This document shows positions 1 through 9,602 of a DNA stretch of 64,000 nt, piece by piece. The notes under the pieces are model-generated. The model did not search any database, was not told the origin of the DNA, and saw nothing but the letters and a program-made list of their open reading frames with translations. Every line of letters begins with the position of its first letter. The first letter of the stretch is position 1. This DNA is from Balneolaceae bacterium (GTDB lineage Bacteria; Bacteroidota; Rhodothermia; Balneolales; Balneolaceae), in NCBI GenBank assembly GCA_017643365.1, contig JAEPNO010000001.1, positions 275,367 to 339,366 of the forward strand. The letters run 5' to 3'. Made by a program: the position numbers and the translations under genes.

Positions 1-3000
1 GATCCAGTTACCGGACTCGATCGCGAAGTTACTTTTAGGGTGTTTGATGGCACTGACAGTAGCAACGTTCAAACGCGTGACATATCAGTAACAAGTATTA
101 ATACGCCACCGGTTTTAGATGAAATCGAGGCAAACAGCTTATTTTATTCAGCAGGCGATACAACTATCGTTTCAAGTATTATCGAATTATCCGATCCTGA
201 TGACACCAATATCGAATCGGCAACCATACAAATTACAACCGGATATGATAGTGCCGAAGATTCTTTAACTTTTGATGACATTTATGGAATCACCGACTCT
301 TGGAACGACGGCAACGGCACCCTAACTTTAACTGGTCCGGCAAGCAAAACCGACTTTGAAACGGCACTACGTCTGGTTTCCTATTTAAATACTGCGTCTA
401 CCCCAACCGATGCTGTTCGATCAGTAACATTTACCGCAAATGATGGCGACGACGATAGTAATACACAAGTTCGTAACATCTCTTTTAGCATTCCAAAATC
501 GGTAGATGGCTTACTGCTCTGGCTTAAAGGCGATGCCGGTACTTACACAAACACAGGGTGTTCAACAACGGCTAGTAGTAGTTCAGATCCTGTTAATTGC
601 TGGGAAGATCAAAGTGGAAACGGCAACGATTTTATCTCAACAGGTGCTTCTGCCCGAACTCTGCAAACAAGTGTTGGCACTATCAACTCGCAAAACGGCA
701 TTGAATTTCCGGGCGGTGGCTCAAACGTTCGCTTAGAGGACACCGATGCTGAAACTCAATACCTGGATGGATTAGCCGGTTTAACGATCTTTTTTGTCAT
801 CGAATCTGACGTCACTTCTACCGATCGCGGGTTTTGGACAACAACTACACCAAGTGGAAGCACCACTGATCAATATTTTAGCTTACGTTACGATGCCGTT
901 GGCGACAATGGCGCAGCAACCAATGTTATTACTACAGGATTAAGAGATTTAAACCCGGCCTTTACTCTTGAAAGTTTCGAAGATGCCCAAACAACTGACG
1001 GTCAGATTGTAATGCTTAAATGGACGAGCGAAACCAATTATGAACTTTATGTTGATGGCGTTTTGAGTAATCCTACATTTTCGCAAAATATCCCATCTGG
1101 TGTGCTCGAAAATATTACTACCGCTATTATTGGGCAAGGTCCGGAAGACAACAATACAAGCTGGGATGGCTTGATTGCAGAGGTAATTTTATACGACGAA
1201 GAGATCGATTTATCTGATCAACAAGTGGTAGAAGATTATTTATCGAATAAATATGACATCGCCATTCGATCGTTAACTCCGGCTACAGGTGGCGAAGCTA
1301 TTTCTGCAGATGATGCAAATGTAACTTATACCACATTAAGCGGACCTCGTGTTCAAGAGAGCTTTACCGGTGAGTTTTCGACAGGCACTTATGTTTTTGA
1401 ACTCCCGTCCGGTTTCGAATGGGACACCGGCGGCGGAGCGCCCTCTGCAACAGTGGCTCCTGCATTTGGAGGATCAACCGATCTTACCATTTCCTTTACC
1501 AGTAGAACATCAACGCAAATCACTTTTACAGTTACTTCGGCCTCTACCACCAACCCAGCGGAAATAACCTTTGCCGATTTCAGAGTTCGCCCTACAACAG
1601 GCACATTGCCAAATTCCGGCAATATTTCGAACGAAGGTACCACAGGTTTAGGCGGATCAACCAATTACGGCGAGCTTACGATGGTTGCAGGCACTCAAAT
1701 TGCGATGGAGTTTTCGCAGCAGCCCGGAACTTCAAACGAAACAGAAGAAATTTCACCTTCACCTCGGGTTCAATTAATCGATCAGTATGGAAATCCGGTG
1801 GAAGAAAGCCGGGTTGATATCACTATGGCCCTGAATCAAGTGAGTGGAACCGGTGTGCTTGATGGAAGCTCTACAATACTTGAAGAAACTAACCTCTTTG
1901 GCGTAGCCGAATTCGATAACCTTATTGTAGACGATATTGGCACTTACACACTTACAGCTTCAAGTTCAGGCTTATCCGACACTACCAGTAACGAGTTTGA
2001 TGTAGTTGCACCCGGCGAACTTACCGGTTTTACCGTTGAAAGAGTTCCATCCGGTAACATCTCAAATAAACTAGCCGGTCAGAATTTCAACATAACCATT
2101 GTCGCTGTGGATGGTGCTCAGGATACGGTTACCACGTTCACCGGAACTGTCGTAATTACAAGTAATTGTACTATGGGTACAGGTGCGGGAACTACTGCAT
2201 CTTTCACTAGTGGAGTTTTAGCTTCAAAAACGGTGAGTATTTCCAGTTTGGGAACGTGTTCAATTACTGCTACTAATTCAGCCGGTGCCGAAGCTGGAAC
2301 CAGTAACACTTTTACTGTTACTCCGGGGGCTGCATCAGAAACAACCACAACAATTACAGCTAATCCTACAGTAATTTTCAACGACGGATTTGCAACATCC
2401 ACCATAACTGTTCAAACAAAAGATTCTGAAGGAAATAATTTAACCACCGGCGGTGAAACCGTAGCCCTTAGTGTAACTTCCGGGTCATTAGGTTCGGTTA
2501 CAGATAATAATGACGGAACATACACTGCAACACTTACTTCCTCAATTACTGTTGGCACTGCAACTGTTACGGGTACTCTAAACGCAGCTTCAATTGTTGA
2601 TGATGCAGAAGTTGAATACGCGAATTTTAATACACAATGGCAATCGCAAGTGGGTCCGGTTGTGGATGCCCGTAATTGGGATGACGCTTCAAATTGGAGT
2701 GCCGGTTCTGTACCTCTTTCTACCGATATTGTGTTGATTCCGGCAAATCCATCGGTAGGTAACGAACAGCCGGTAATTAACACCACCAACACTACGGTTG
2801 CTCAAATTTCTATCGAAGAAAATGCTACCGTAACTATTTCCGGTGGTAAAAACTTTATTGTAACCGGCGAAGCCTCCGGTCAAGGTGATATCAATGGCTC
2901 AAATTCTGATACACTTACTGTTGGTGGCAACTTAGATGTTGGAGAGGCTTCTTTAGGCTATATAATTTTAAATGGCTCTTCTAACCAGGATGTTACCAAT

Positions 3001-4674
3001 CCTACCGACTTTACGAATCTGGAAATTGATAATTCTGCCGGTGTTGATTTTCCGGGCGATGTAACGGTTTCTGATTCTTTAAAATTGATCGATGGCACGA
3101 TGTTTTTACCGAGTGGATCTAATCTGATTGCAAACAAAAAGGAATACGGTTCGGGCAACATCAGAATGCAACGTCGAATCAGTGGAAGTAGAGGCTGGCG
3201 ATTGATCTCCTCTCCTTTCAACACCACGTATGGCGATTTATTAGATGGAACGTTAACACAAGGTTACTCAGGAGCATTCTACTCTACGGGCTCTAACCCC
3301 GGCGATACATTACAACCGAACGTGTTAACTTATGTTGAAAGTGCAACGGGAACCGATAACCAGCGCTTTAGAGCGCCAACCAGCGCTGCTACTTCGGTAA
3401 CTCAAGGGCAAGGCATGTTCTTATTTGTATTTGGCGATATCGCTGCCGATCCGCTATATAATGATGCATTACCGGATACCTTGGATGCCAGTGGCGAGGA
3501 ATGGGATGGCGATGGCACCGAAGTCGACTTCGGTATCACATACACCACAGCAGCCGATTCAGGTTGGAACCTTGTAGGAAACCCATTTGCAGCCACTATC
3601 GATTGGGACGATGCTTCGAATTGGACCAAAACGAATGTTGAATCCACCATTTATGTGTGGGATCCTGCGGCAAACGGCGGAGATGGTGAATACCTAACCT
3701 GGAATGGTGTAACAGGAACTTTACCAAACTCAGGACTGATAGCTCCGTTTCAAGGTTTTTGGGTAAAAGCGAATGCGGCTAGCCCCGAATTGAAAGTGAA
3801 CAAAGCTGCTAAAACCACACTAGGCACTTTCTTAAGGAAACAGGCTAAAATCGACTCGAGTAAAGCTAAACAAAAGCAAGAAAGCACCTTAATACCTCAG
3901 ATTCAATTAGCCGTTTCTTCTGAGTTTGGTCGCACCAAACGAACGAACATAATCCTTACTGATAATGCGAGAGTTGGAAAAGATGAGCTAGATGGATTTC
4001 GTTTATTACCACTTTCCAGTTCTCATCTAGAATTCCATTCGTTACTAGACAATGGAACTGAATTAGCAATCAATAATTTGCCTTCAAATTTCTCGTCTCG
4101 TTATTTTATTCCCCTTCATTTTGATGCTTTCGAAAATGGCGTGCCGGCAAATGGTACCTATAAAATGGTTTGGGGAGATTTTAGAGGAATCCCTGAGGAT
4201 TGGATTATCACTCTTATTGATAATGAAACCGGTGAAGAAATAAACCTTTTTGATCAACTTGGGTACGAATTTAACCACTCGACCCGGGCAAAGATTAGAA
4301 GAAACCTTGATCCATTGTCGCCTCGGTCTGAATTGAAAACTAAAGCCACGTCGATGGCAACACGTTTTACACTTAAAATCTCAACCGAGCAAATAGAACG
4401 CGATGTTCCGGAACAGATTTTCTTAAATCAGAACTATCCGAATCCCTTTAACCCTTCTACAACCATCGAGTATGGTGTTAACGAAGCATCAAATGTTTCC
4501 TTAGAAATATTCGACATACTTGGTCGTAAAATTCAAACATTGGTAGATGAAGCACGAAATCCCGGCAGATATCAGGTTCGATTCAATGCCAATAGTTTAG
4601 CCAGTGGTGTGTACTTCTATCGCCTCAAAGCCAATAACGAAGTTTTCATCAAAAAGATGACCTTTATTAAATAA
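1..4674 (+). CDS. Giant T9SS-exported multidomain surface protein (5' end outside window)
   Basis: The frame is open from base 1, so the gene starts upstream of the window; the GTG at 40 is only an internal codon. What remains is about 1557 residues. In order there are cadherin/Ig-like repeats (to about residue 150), a LamG/concanavalin-like region at about 155-400 (W-L-K-G-D-A-G followed by W-E-D-Q-S-G-N-G-N), Ig-like and invasin-like beta repeats to about 860, and a region with the T9SS-protein phrase 'GWRLISSPF'. The last ~75 residues are a type A T9SS sorting domain (QNYPNPFNPSTTIEYG, then GVYFYRL and a KKMTFIK end). T9SS cargo is carried across the outer membrane and anchored or released there. 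It lies just upstream of the pseudopilin-like and fimbrial genes on the same strand, so a role in adhesion is plausible but inferred. Confidence 0.9.
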   Translation, partial: DPVTGLDREVTFRVFDGTDSSNVQTRDISVTSINTPPVLDEIEANSLFYSAGDTTIVSSIIELSDPDDTNIESATIQITTGYDSAEDSLTFDDIYGITDSWNDGNGTLTLTGPASKTDFETALRLVSYLNTASTPTDAVRSVTFTANDGDDDSNTQVRNISFSIPKSVDGLLLWLKGDAGTYTNTGCSTTASSSSDPVNCWEDQSGNGNDFISTGASARTLQTSVGTINSQNGIEFPGGGSNVRLEDTDAETQYLDGLAGLTIFFVIESDVTSTDRGFWTTTTPSGSTTDQYFSLRYDAVGDNGAATNVITTGLRDLNPAFTLESFEDAQTTDGQIVMLKWTSETNYELYVDGVLSNPTFSQNIPSGVLENITTAIIGQGPEDNNTSWDGLIAEVILYDEEIDLSDQQVVEDYLSNKYDIAIRSLTPATGGEAISADDANVTYTTLSGPRVQESFTGEFSTGTYVFELPSGFEWDTGGGAPSATVAPAFGGSTDLTISFTSRTSTQITFTVTSASTTNPAEITFADFRVRPTTGTLPNSGNISNEGTTGLGGSTNYGELTMVAGTQIAMEFSQQPGTSNETEEISPSPRVQLIDQYGNPVEESRVDITMALNQVSGTGVLDGSSTILEETNLFGVAEFDNLIVDDIGTYTLTASSSGLSDTTSNEFDVVAPGELTGFTVERVPSGNISNKLAGQNFNITIVAVDGAQDTVTTFTGTVVITSNCTMGTGAGTTASFTSGVLASKTVSISSLGTCSITATNSAGAEAGTSNTFTVTPGAASETTTTITANPTVIFNDGFATSTITVQTKDSEGNNLTTGGETVALSVTSGSLGSVTDNNDGTYTATLTSSITVGTATVTGTLNAASIVDDAEVEYANFNTQWQSQVGPVVDARNWDDASNWSAGSVPLSTDIVLIPANPSVGNEQPVINTTNTTVAQISIEENATVTISGGKNFIVTGEASGQGDINGSNSDTLTVGGNLDVGEASLGYIILNGSSNQDVTNPTDFTNLEIDNSAGVDFPGDVTVSDSLKLIDGTMFLPSGSNLIANKKEYGSGNIRMQRRISGSRGWRLISSPFNTTYGDLLDGTLTQGYSGAFYSTGSNPGDTLQPNVLTYVESATGTDNQRFRAPTSAATSVTQGQGMFLFVFGDIAADPLYNDALPDTLDASGEEWDGDGTEVDFGITYTTAADSGWNLVGNPFAATIDWDDASNWTKTNVESTIYVWDPAANGGDGEYLTWNGVTGTLPNSGLIAPFQGFWVKANAASPELKVNKAAKTTLGTFLRKQAKIDSSKAKQKQESTLIPQIQLAVSSEFGRTKRTNIILTDNARVGKDELDGFRLLPLSSSHLEFHSLLDNGTELAINNLPSNFSSRYFIPLHFDAFENGVPANGTYKMVWGDFRGIPEDWIITLIDNETGEEINLFDQLGYEFNHSTRAKIRRNLDPLSPRSELKTKATSMATRFTLKISTEQIERDVPEQIFLNQNYPNPFNPSTTIEYGVNEASNVSLEIFDILGRKIQTLVDEARNPGRYQVRFNANSLASGVYFYRLKANNEVFIKKMTFIK

Positions 4675-4771
4675 TTCGTGTAACTACTGGTTACTTATCC
4701 TCTCATTTATTAGAATGTATTAGTCTGGCGTAAAAACGGACGATAACTAGGAAGTACCATAATCAACGAAT

Positions 4772-5272
4772 ATGGCAGGATATACCGAAGTTTTACAAGC
4801 AATGCTGGCAATGGTAATAGTTTCATTTTTAGTAATAAATGCAAATAGAGCCATTGTCGTAAACAATCAAACCATAGTGGATGGTGAGTTTGAGAATCAG
4901 ATTGTTGCCATAGCACAAGATTTTATAGAGGAATCCCGCTCTTCTACTTTTGATGAAAACACCACTGATGGAGATGTTCCTGTAAATATACCGGATGGAT
5001 TTTCAACCATTGGTCCGGATGGCGGCGAATCATCCCGGGCAGACTTTGATGATTTTGACGATTACGATGGTTGGAATGAAACCATAACTGCTTCAGGTGG
5101 CGTTGAATATGAGGTTGAGATTGAAGTTAATTACTATAAAGATGGAGCTGTAAGCAATCAAAAATCTACATTAAAACAGATGATTGTAAACATTTCATCT
5201 GATGACCTCACAAAGAATGGTATTGTGAGCAGGTATTCATTCAAATTTTTAAGAAGTTTTTATGCTGATTAA
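4772..5272 (+). CDS. Pseudopilin-like membrane-anchored protein, triplet 1 member A
   Basis: 166 residues. One hydrophobic helix lies at about residues 8-25, followed by a polar, acidic extracytoplasmic domain. The N-terminal helix, the Asn/Ala/Arg after it and the following 'AIAQDF' helix give it the look of a minor type IV pseudopilin, but there is no prepilin leader with Gly/Phe-Thr-x-x-Glu. Its stop is directly followed by the next gene's ATG (0 bp gap). It is paralogous to the protein at 7105-7524: both have a short polar start, a helix containing 'AMVI', then N-x-x-R and 'AIA/AVAQD'. Function unknown; a subunit of an appendage or envelope complex is the best guess from context. Confidence 0.75.
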   Translation: MAGYTEVLQAMLAMVIVSFLVINANRAIVVNNQTIVDGEFENQIVAIAQDFIEESRSSTFDENTTDGDVPVNIPDGFSTIGPDGGESSRADFDDFDDYDGWNETITASGGVEYEVEIEVNYYKDGAVSNQKSTLKQMIVNISSDDLTKNGIVSRYSFKFLRSFYAD

Positions 5273-5887
5273 ATGGATTTAGGAATTGTAACAAGTTATA
5301 TCATTGCAGGAATACTGATTATTATCATTTTAACCGTAGGTTATAATGTAAACTTCAGTGGAAATGAACTCACACTGCACGAATCTCAGAAAATTAAAAT
5401 TGATGCTGTGATCGATGCTGTAAGCTATGATTTACCCAAAATTGGATATAATCAGAACAATCGTCCGGATACCATGCTGGTGTATGCAGATTCCACAATG
5501 CTGCAGTTTTATTCCAATATAGATAACAGCAATGATGAATCACTTGAGTTGATTACTTGGCAATTTTCAACCGACCCTATTACTGCCACCGATAACCCGA
5601 ACGACTTTTATCTTTACCGTACCATCGACGGTACTAGCATAACCATGGGAGTAGGAATCACAGATTTTACTATAAATTATTATGATGAATTAGGGTCCAC
5701 TACCCCTCTTACGCTACCCATCTCAGCTATAGGAAATAAATCAAAAATAGATTCAATTGTTCAGCTTGAGTTAATTATCGAAAGTCAGAGTCCGGTTGCA
5801 TTGCAGTATTCCTCTGAAACGACCCCGAGATATATTACAACAACCTGGACTAAACGATTCTCACCATCCAACTTAAATTTAAATTAG
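5273..5887 (+). CDS. Pseudopilin-like membrane-anchored protein, triplet 1 member B
   Basis: 204 residues. A long hydrophobic helix at about 5-25 is followed by a beta-rich domain. It is clearly paralogous to the protein at 7528-8109: both have D-x-x-x-K-I-G-[YF] near residue 60, 'NPNDFYL/NPNDYYL' near 110-120, and a C-terminal W-x-K-R-x-x-x-P-[SN]-N-[LI]-N-L. It starts immediately after member A and is followed after 6 bp by member C, so the three are co-translated. The arrangement (helix plus globular domain, no cleavable leader) resembles GspJ/PilW-type minor pseudopilins, but I see no recognisable prepilin peptidase site. Confidence 0.75.
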   Translation: MDLGIVTSYIIAGILIIIILTVGYNVNFSGNELTLHESQKIKIDAVIDAVSYDLPKIGYNQNNRPDTMLVYADSTMLQFYSNIDNSNDESLELITWQFSTDPITATDNPNDFYLYRTIDGTSITMGVGITDFTINYYDELGSTTPLTLPISAIGNKSKIDSIVQLELIIESQSPVALQYSSETTPRYITTTWTKRFSPSNLNLN

Positions 5888-5893
5888 GCGCTT

Positions 5894-6997
5894 ATGGGAC
5901 GAGGAATGATAATTTTAGCGATCGGCGCTTTTATGGTTTTAGGATTAATCCAATTCAATTTATTTGAACACCGCGAGCGTATTCAAACCTTTAATTCAGA
6001 TTACGCAAAAGAAATTCAGTCAAAAAATGTTGCACATACAGCCATTCAGTTGGCAATGGAACAAATTAATGAAGACCCAACCTGGCAACCTACTTCAGCT
6101 AACCCATGGACTCGGGAAATAGACGATGCATATATAGAGCTTTATTACGATGTATTGGCAACCGGAGCCGGACCAACTGATCCGGATTCCATCAGAATTT
6201 ACAGCACTGCCTGGTATGGTGGCAGAGGAACTAAAGGCTCTGCAGAATACAAAGCTAATTCTGAATCACACCAAATAGTAAGTACTTATTTAAAATCCGG
6301 TTTACATTTTGTTCCTGAAGCTGCGGGCGGATTAGGATTAGCAAGTGGAAATTTCACCTTTAATATGAGTGGTAGTGCATCAATTAGCGGGAATGATGCC
6401 TCAGGTACATGCGATGATATTCCTGCAATTACCGTTCCCACACTGGATGACTATATTGAAGTTGTTGATGGCGCGAATTTTAGTAATATGGAGAGCAGTG
6501 AAGATTTAGTTGCCATCGATCCCGACATCTCATACAGTCCTGTTGATGAACTTATTGAGCGGTTATCAAACGAACCGGGTGTTGTTGATGTAAGCGGAAA
6601 TTATAAAGGGGATTTCGGTTCAGAAGATGAGCCCGGGATATTTTTTGTTGAATCATATGCAAAATTAACCGGTGGAATTCCGGATGGATACGGAATTATG
6701 GTGATTCGGTCCGGAGGTGAATTAGAATACGAAGGAGCATTATCCGTATCTGGTAATTTTACTTTTAACGGCCTGATTATCTTTGAAAATGCTTTTGATT
6801 TCACTGGTAAAGGCACCCCCGATTTAAATGGATCTGTGTTAATTGGTAATACGCCGGGAAACAACACAACGCTTGATATAGACCTTGGTGGTTCCATCAA
6901 TATTCAGTACGATTGTCAGGCGATTGATTATGCACGGGTAGCGTCAGCCACACATCTAAAACAGAATCGATATACAAGGGTTAGTACATTCGAATGA
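5894..6997 (+). CDS. PilX/DUF4900-like membrane-anchored protein, triplet 1 member C
   Basis: 367 residues. The N-terminal helix is at about 4-20, followed by an amphipathic helix to about 60 (Q-S-K-N-V-A-H-T-A-I-Q-L-A) as in PilX/GspK N-termini. From about 150 the protein is Gly/Ser/Asn-rich with short repeating beta units (S-G-N-F-T-F-N-x-S-G), suggesting a beta-helix; related passages in the paralogue at 8119-9594 resemble DUF4900. It shares the start M-G-R and the layout with that paralogue but is about 120 residues shorter. No pilus ATPase, platform protein or prepilin peptidase is encoded in this window, so its assembly route is unknown. Confidence 0.75.
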   Translation: MGRGMIILAIGAFMVLGLIQFNLFEHRERIQTFNSDYAKEIQSKNVAHTAIQLAMEQINEDPTWQPTSANPWTREIDDAYIELYYDVLATGAGPTDPDSIRIYSTAWYGGRGTKGSAEYKANSESHQIVSTYLKSGLHFVPEAAGGLGLASGNFTFNMSGSASISGNDASGTCDDIPAITVPTLDDYIEVVDGANFSNMESSEDLVAIDPDISYSPVDELIERLSNEPGVVDVSGNYKGDFGSEDEPGIFFVESYAKLTGGIPDGYGIMVIRSGGELEYEGALSVSGNFTFNGLIIFENAFDFTGKGTPDLNGSVLIGNTPGNNTTLDIDLGGSINIQYDCQAIDYARVASATHLKQNRYTRVSTFE

Positions 6998-7104
6998 TGT
7001 TAAATAGATTCTAATGTAACAAACCGCCTTTTGGCTTCCACATTAAAGCAAGCTAACTACATCTAAGATGTAAAGCGTTTATTTTAATCTATAAATTTAA
7101 GGCA

Positions 7105-7524
7105 ATGAGCAGTTACGCTGAACTTACTTACTTGATCGGAGCAATGGTTATTTTTGGGTTTTTATCCCTTAATACCGCTCGTAGTTTCAATTCCGGCCGT
7201 CAGGCTATTTACCAGGCTGAAGCAGAATACCGAGCTATCGCTGTAGCACAAGACGAACTCGATAAGGTGCAATGGATTTATGATTCGGATGAACTCGATC
7301 CAAACAGTGGTGATTATGTGTACGCTAATTATCCGATCAATGAAGTTCATAATTACGGAGATAGTGATCAGTATAACTCAACGTTTATTATTAATGGAAC
7401 CTCAGAATTGATCGAAGATACCGGCTCCATGAAAAAATATCAGGTTACAGTATCTGTTCTCAATCAAAACGTAACTCCTGAGGTGTTTATCACCCTCGAA
7501 TACGTTAAATCCTATACTTACTAA
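7105..7524 (+). CDS. Pseudopilin-like membrane-anchored protein, triplet 2 member A
   Basis: 139 residues with one hydrophobic helix at about 9-25, followed by the helix 'YRAIAVAQDEL' and a short beta-rich domain. It is a paralogue of the protein at 4772-5272 and opens the second copy of the three-gene set. A 107 bp gap separates it from the first triplet, while the gap to the next gene is only 3 bp, so the second triplet could have its own promoter. No classical prepilin cleavage motif is visible. Confidence 0.72.
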   Translation: MSSYAELTYLIGAMVIFGFLSLNTARSFNSGRQAIYQAEAEYRAIAVAQDELDKVQWIYDSDELDPNSGDYVYANYPINEVHNYGDSDQYNSTFIINGTSELIEDTGSMKKYQVTVSVLNQNVTPEVFITLEYVKSYTY

Positions 7525-7527
7525 ATC

Positions 7528-8109
7528 ATGAATGCAGGACTTGCCATAACATTTGTGATTGGTGGATTGTTTATGATCTCTATTTTGAACTTTAATGCTC
7601 AAGTGATCAATCAAACCCAAGAACTTACACTAAGTACAATTAACCAATCTAATTTGGATAATCTGGTTGATGTACTCGCTAATGATTTTAATAAAATTGG
7701 CTTTAATACTGGTACAGCTGTGCCTTTTACCACTATTAGTGATAAAAACATCATTTTTCAAGCCGATGTGTACGACAACGACAGTTATGGCTCTACAAAC
7801 ATTCGCTGGTTCTTTGATGTAAATGATGCTGTTAGCAGTACCAACCCCAACGATTATTATTTAAAACGAACAGGCCCAATTGGTACAAGTTCGTACGGAA
7901 CTATTGAGTTCCCGGTAGTTTATTTCGACTTAAACTATTACACCGCCGATGGTACCCCAACCAATGATTTGGCATCTGTAAAAAAGATTGAAGTTGAATT
8001 GATGATAGAAACCGTGGAACCCTATACGGTAACAGGAAGCACCAAAGAATATCCTCGATTGATTTGGAAACGCATCTTTGTACCAAACAATATTAACCTA
8101 CCATATTAA
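7528..8109 (+). CDS. Pseudopilin-like membrane-anchored protein, triplet 2 member B
   Basis: 193 residues. An N-terminal helix at about 5-23 is followed by a beta-rich extracytoplasmic domain. Conserved with its paralogue at 5273-5887 are K-I-G-F (about residue 55), 'STNPNDYYLKRT' (about 110) and the C-terminal W-K-R-x-F-V-P-N-N-I-N-L. The next gene starts 9 bp downstream behind an AGGAGA ribosome-binding site. Retention of all three members in both copies suggests the three products form one complex. Function unknown. Confidence 0.72.
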   Translation: MNAGLAITFVIGGLFMISILNFNAQVINQTQELTLSTINQSNLDNLVDVLANDFNKIGFNTGTAVPFTTISDKNIIFQADVYDNDSYGSTNIRWFFDVNDAVSSTNPNDYYLKRTGPIGTSSYGTIEFPVVYFDLNYYTADGTPTNDLASVKKIEVELMIETVEPYTVTGSTKEYPRLIWKRIFVPNNINLPY

Positions 8110-8118
8110 GGAGAAGTT

Positions 8119-9594
8119 ATGGGAAGAAGTTTATTATTTCTCGTAAGCGGATTAACGATTATTACCGGAATTGTACAGGTAAATAATCAAGAGCGATTGA
8201 CTGCAATACCGGTTGTAACAACCGATTACTACAAAGCACAACAGGCTAGAAACTTGTCGAAAAGTTTAATCGACAATGCCGTTGAAACCATGAAAGACAA
8301 TAACAACTGGACCGGCAGCATCGATATTGATGATGTTGTTGATACAAAAGCATTGGTTTCTCGTTCGTCTGATGGCCGAAAAAAATTAAGCCTTGGCTTG
8401 TTAAACTTAGATCAAGTATTAGCCATTGAAGAAGAGCTAGAAGATCAACTTGAAGAAAATACAGGAATACAATTACCTGTTAACCTAAACGGTACGTTAA
8501 CGAGTTATACGCAAAACAGCCAGGATATGCCTAATAATAGCGTAGGTAGCTGGGATGAATACAAAGTGTTATTAGTAAGCTCAAGCACTTACGATGACGT
8601 TGAGGTTACTACCGAAGTACTAATGCAACGCGATTCATTTAGTAAATACTCTTATATGACTCAATCTGAATTAGGCGCTTCAGGTAATACCATTTGGTTT
8701 ATGGACGCCGATAATATTTATGGACCAATACATACCAATGGCGAGTTTGCTATGTCTGGTTCTCCTTCGTTTTATGGATTAGTTACCAGCCCGAATATGT
8801 GGAGAGCGCACGAAACTAATCCAACAAGTCCAAATTTTTATGGTGGCGAGAATTTTAATGCCCCACGTAAAGACGAACCGACTTCTTATGAAGTAAATCG
8901 CCTTGTTGATGCCGCCAACGATGGTGGGAAAAGATATTCAGGAGATATAGACGTTGACTTTTATTACGATGCCAACGGTGGATACGCTGATATTTCTTAC
9001 GGTGGTTCTCCCGGAAATGGATGTGCAAACTGGATGTGGTGGTGTACTCCTATCCCTCCTACGGCCCCTTCAGTTGAAACAGTAAACTTAGCTAATATCA
9101 ATGGCGTGATTTCTACCGATGGAGAAATTACCGTTGAAGGAAATGTGAATGGCGATGTTACACTTCACTCGGAAGACAAAATCGAAATTATTGGCGATAT
9201 CGTTTATAAAACCAGCCCTCTCGATGATTCAACTTCAACAGATTTGTTAGGTTTAGTAAGTGAAGGCAATGTCATTGTAGACAGATACGCCCACACTGCA
9301 TCAGGTACTCAAGATCTTACTGTACATGCTTCTATAGTTGCCTTAAATACCTCGTTTACAGTAGAGAATTACAACTCTGGTGGAAACAAAGGCACCTTAA
9401 ATATGTTAGGTGGAATTATTCAGCAAAATAGAGGTCCTGTTGGCACATTTTCTGGTAACACTGTTGTTTCAGGTTATTCGAAAAACTATCAATACGACAA
9501 CCGATTAAAAGCTAGTATTCCGCCATCTTTTCCAAGAGAAAGCGTATTTTCTATCGTATATTGGAAAGACGAAGTAACTAAAATAACTGAGTAA
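8119..9594 (+). CDS. PilX/DUF4900-like membrane-anchored protein, triplet 2 member C
   Basis: 491 residues. The start is supported by AGGAGA 7-12 bases upstream. The N-terminal helix (about 4-21) and a PilX-like amphipathic helix (K-A-Q-Q-A-R-N-L-S-K) precede a long beta-rich part. 'GPIHTNGEF' followed by 'SPSFYGLV' resembles the core phrase of DUF4900 domains. A Cys/Trp-rich insertion lies near residue 300 (C-A-N-W-M-W-W-C). The second half has repeated hydrophobic-Gly beta turns (G-E-I-T-V-E-G-N-V-N-G-D-V) like a bactofilin or beta-helix. Paralogue of 5894-6997. Probably a surface or periplasmic scaffold; function inferred from context only. Confidence 0.75.
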   Translation: MGRSLLFLVSGLTIITGIVQVNNQERLTAIPVVTTDYYKAQQARNLSKSLIDNAVETMKDNNNWTGSIDIDDVVDTKALVSRSSDGRKKLSLGLLNLDQVLAIEEELEDQLEENTGIQLPVNLNGTLTSYTQNSQDMPNNSVGSWDEYKVLLVSSSTYDDVEVTTEVLMQRDSFSKYSYMTQSELGASGNTIWFMDADNIYGPIHTNGEFAMSGSPSFYGLVTSPNMWRAHETNPTSPNFYGGENFNAPRKDEPTSYEVNRLVDAANDGGKRYSGDIDVDFYYDANGGYADISYGGSPGNGCANWMWWCTPIPPTAPSVETVNLANINGVISTDGEITVEGNVNGDVTLHSEDKIEIIGDIVYKTSPLDDSTSTDLLGLVSEGNVIVDRYAHTASGTQDLTVHASIVALNTSFTVENYNSGGNKGTLNMLGGIIQQNRGPVGTFSGNTVVSGYSKNYQYDNRLKASIPPSFPRESVFSIVYWKDEVTKITE

Positions 9595-9602
9595 AGAATA
9601 AC

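Noticed and set aside
2118..2792. Antisense frames of 95 and 126 residues within the giant T9SS gene
   Set aside because: Produced by the repetitive Thr/Val/Ala codons of the beta-rich repeats on the other strand.
7059..7071. Short inverted repeat ACATC-TAA-GATGT between the two triplets
   Set aside because: Only 5 bp arms and no T run; it could occur by chance and is not enough to call an operator or terminator.
4772..9594. A type IV pilus or type II secretion operon
   Set aside because: No prepilin leader motifs, ATPase, platform protein, secretin or peptidase are encoded in the window.
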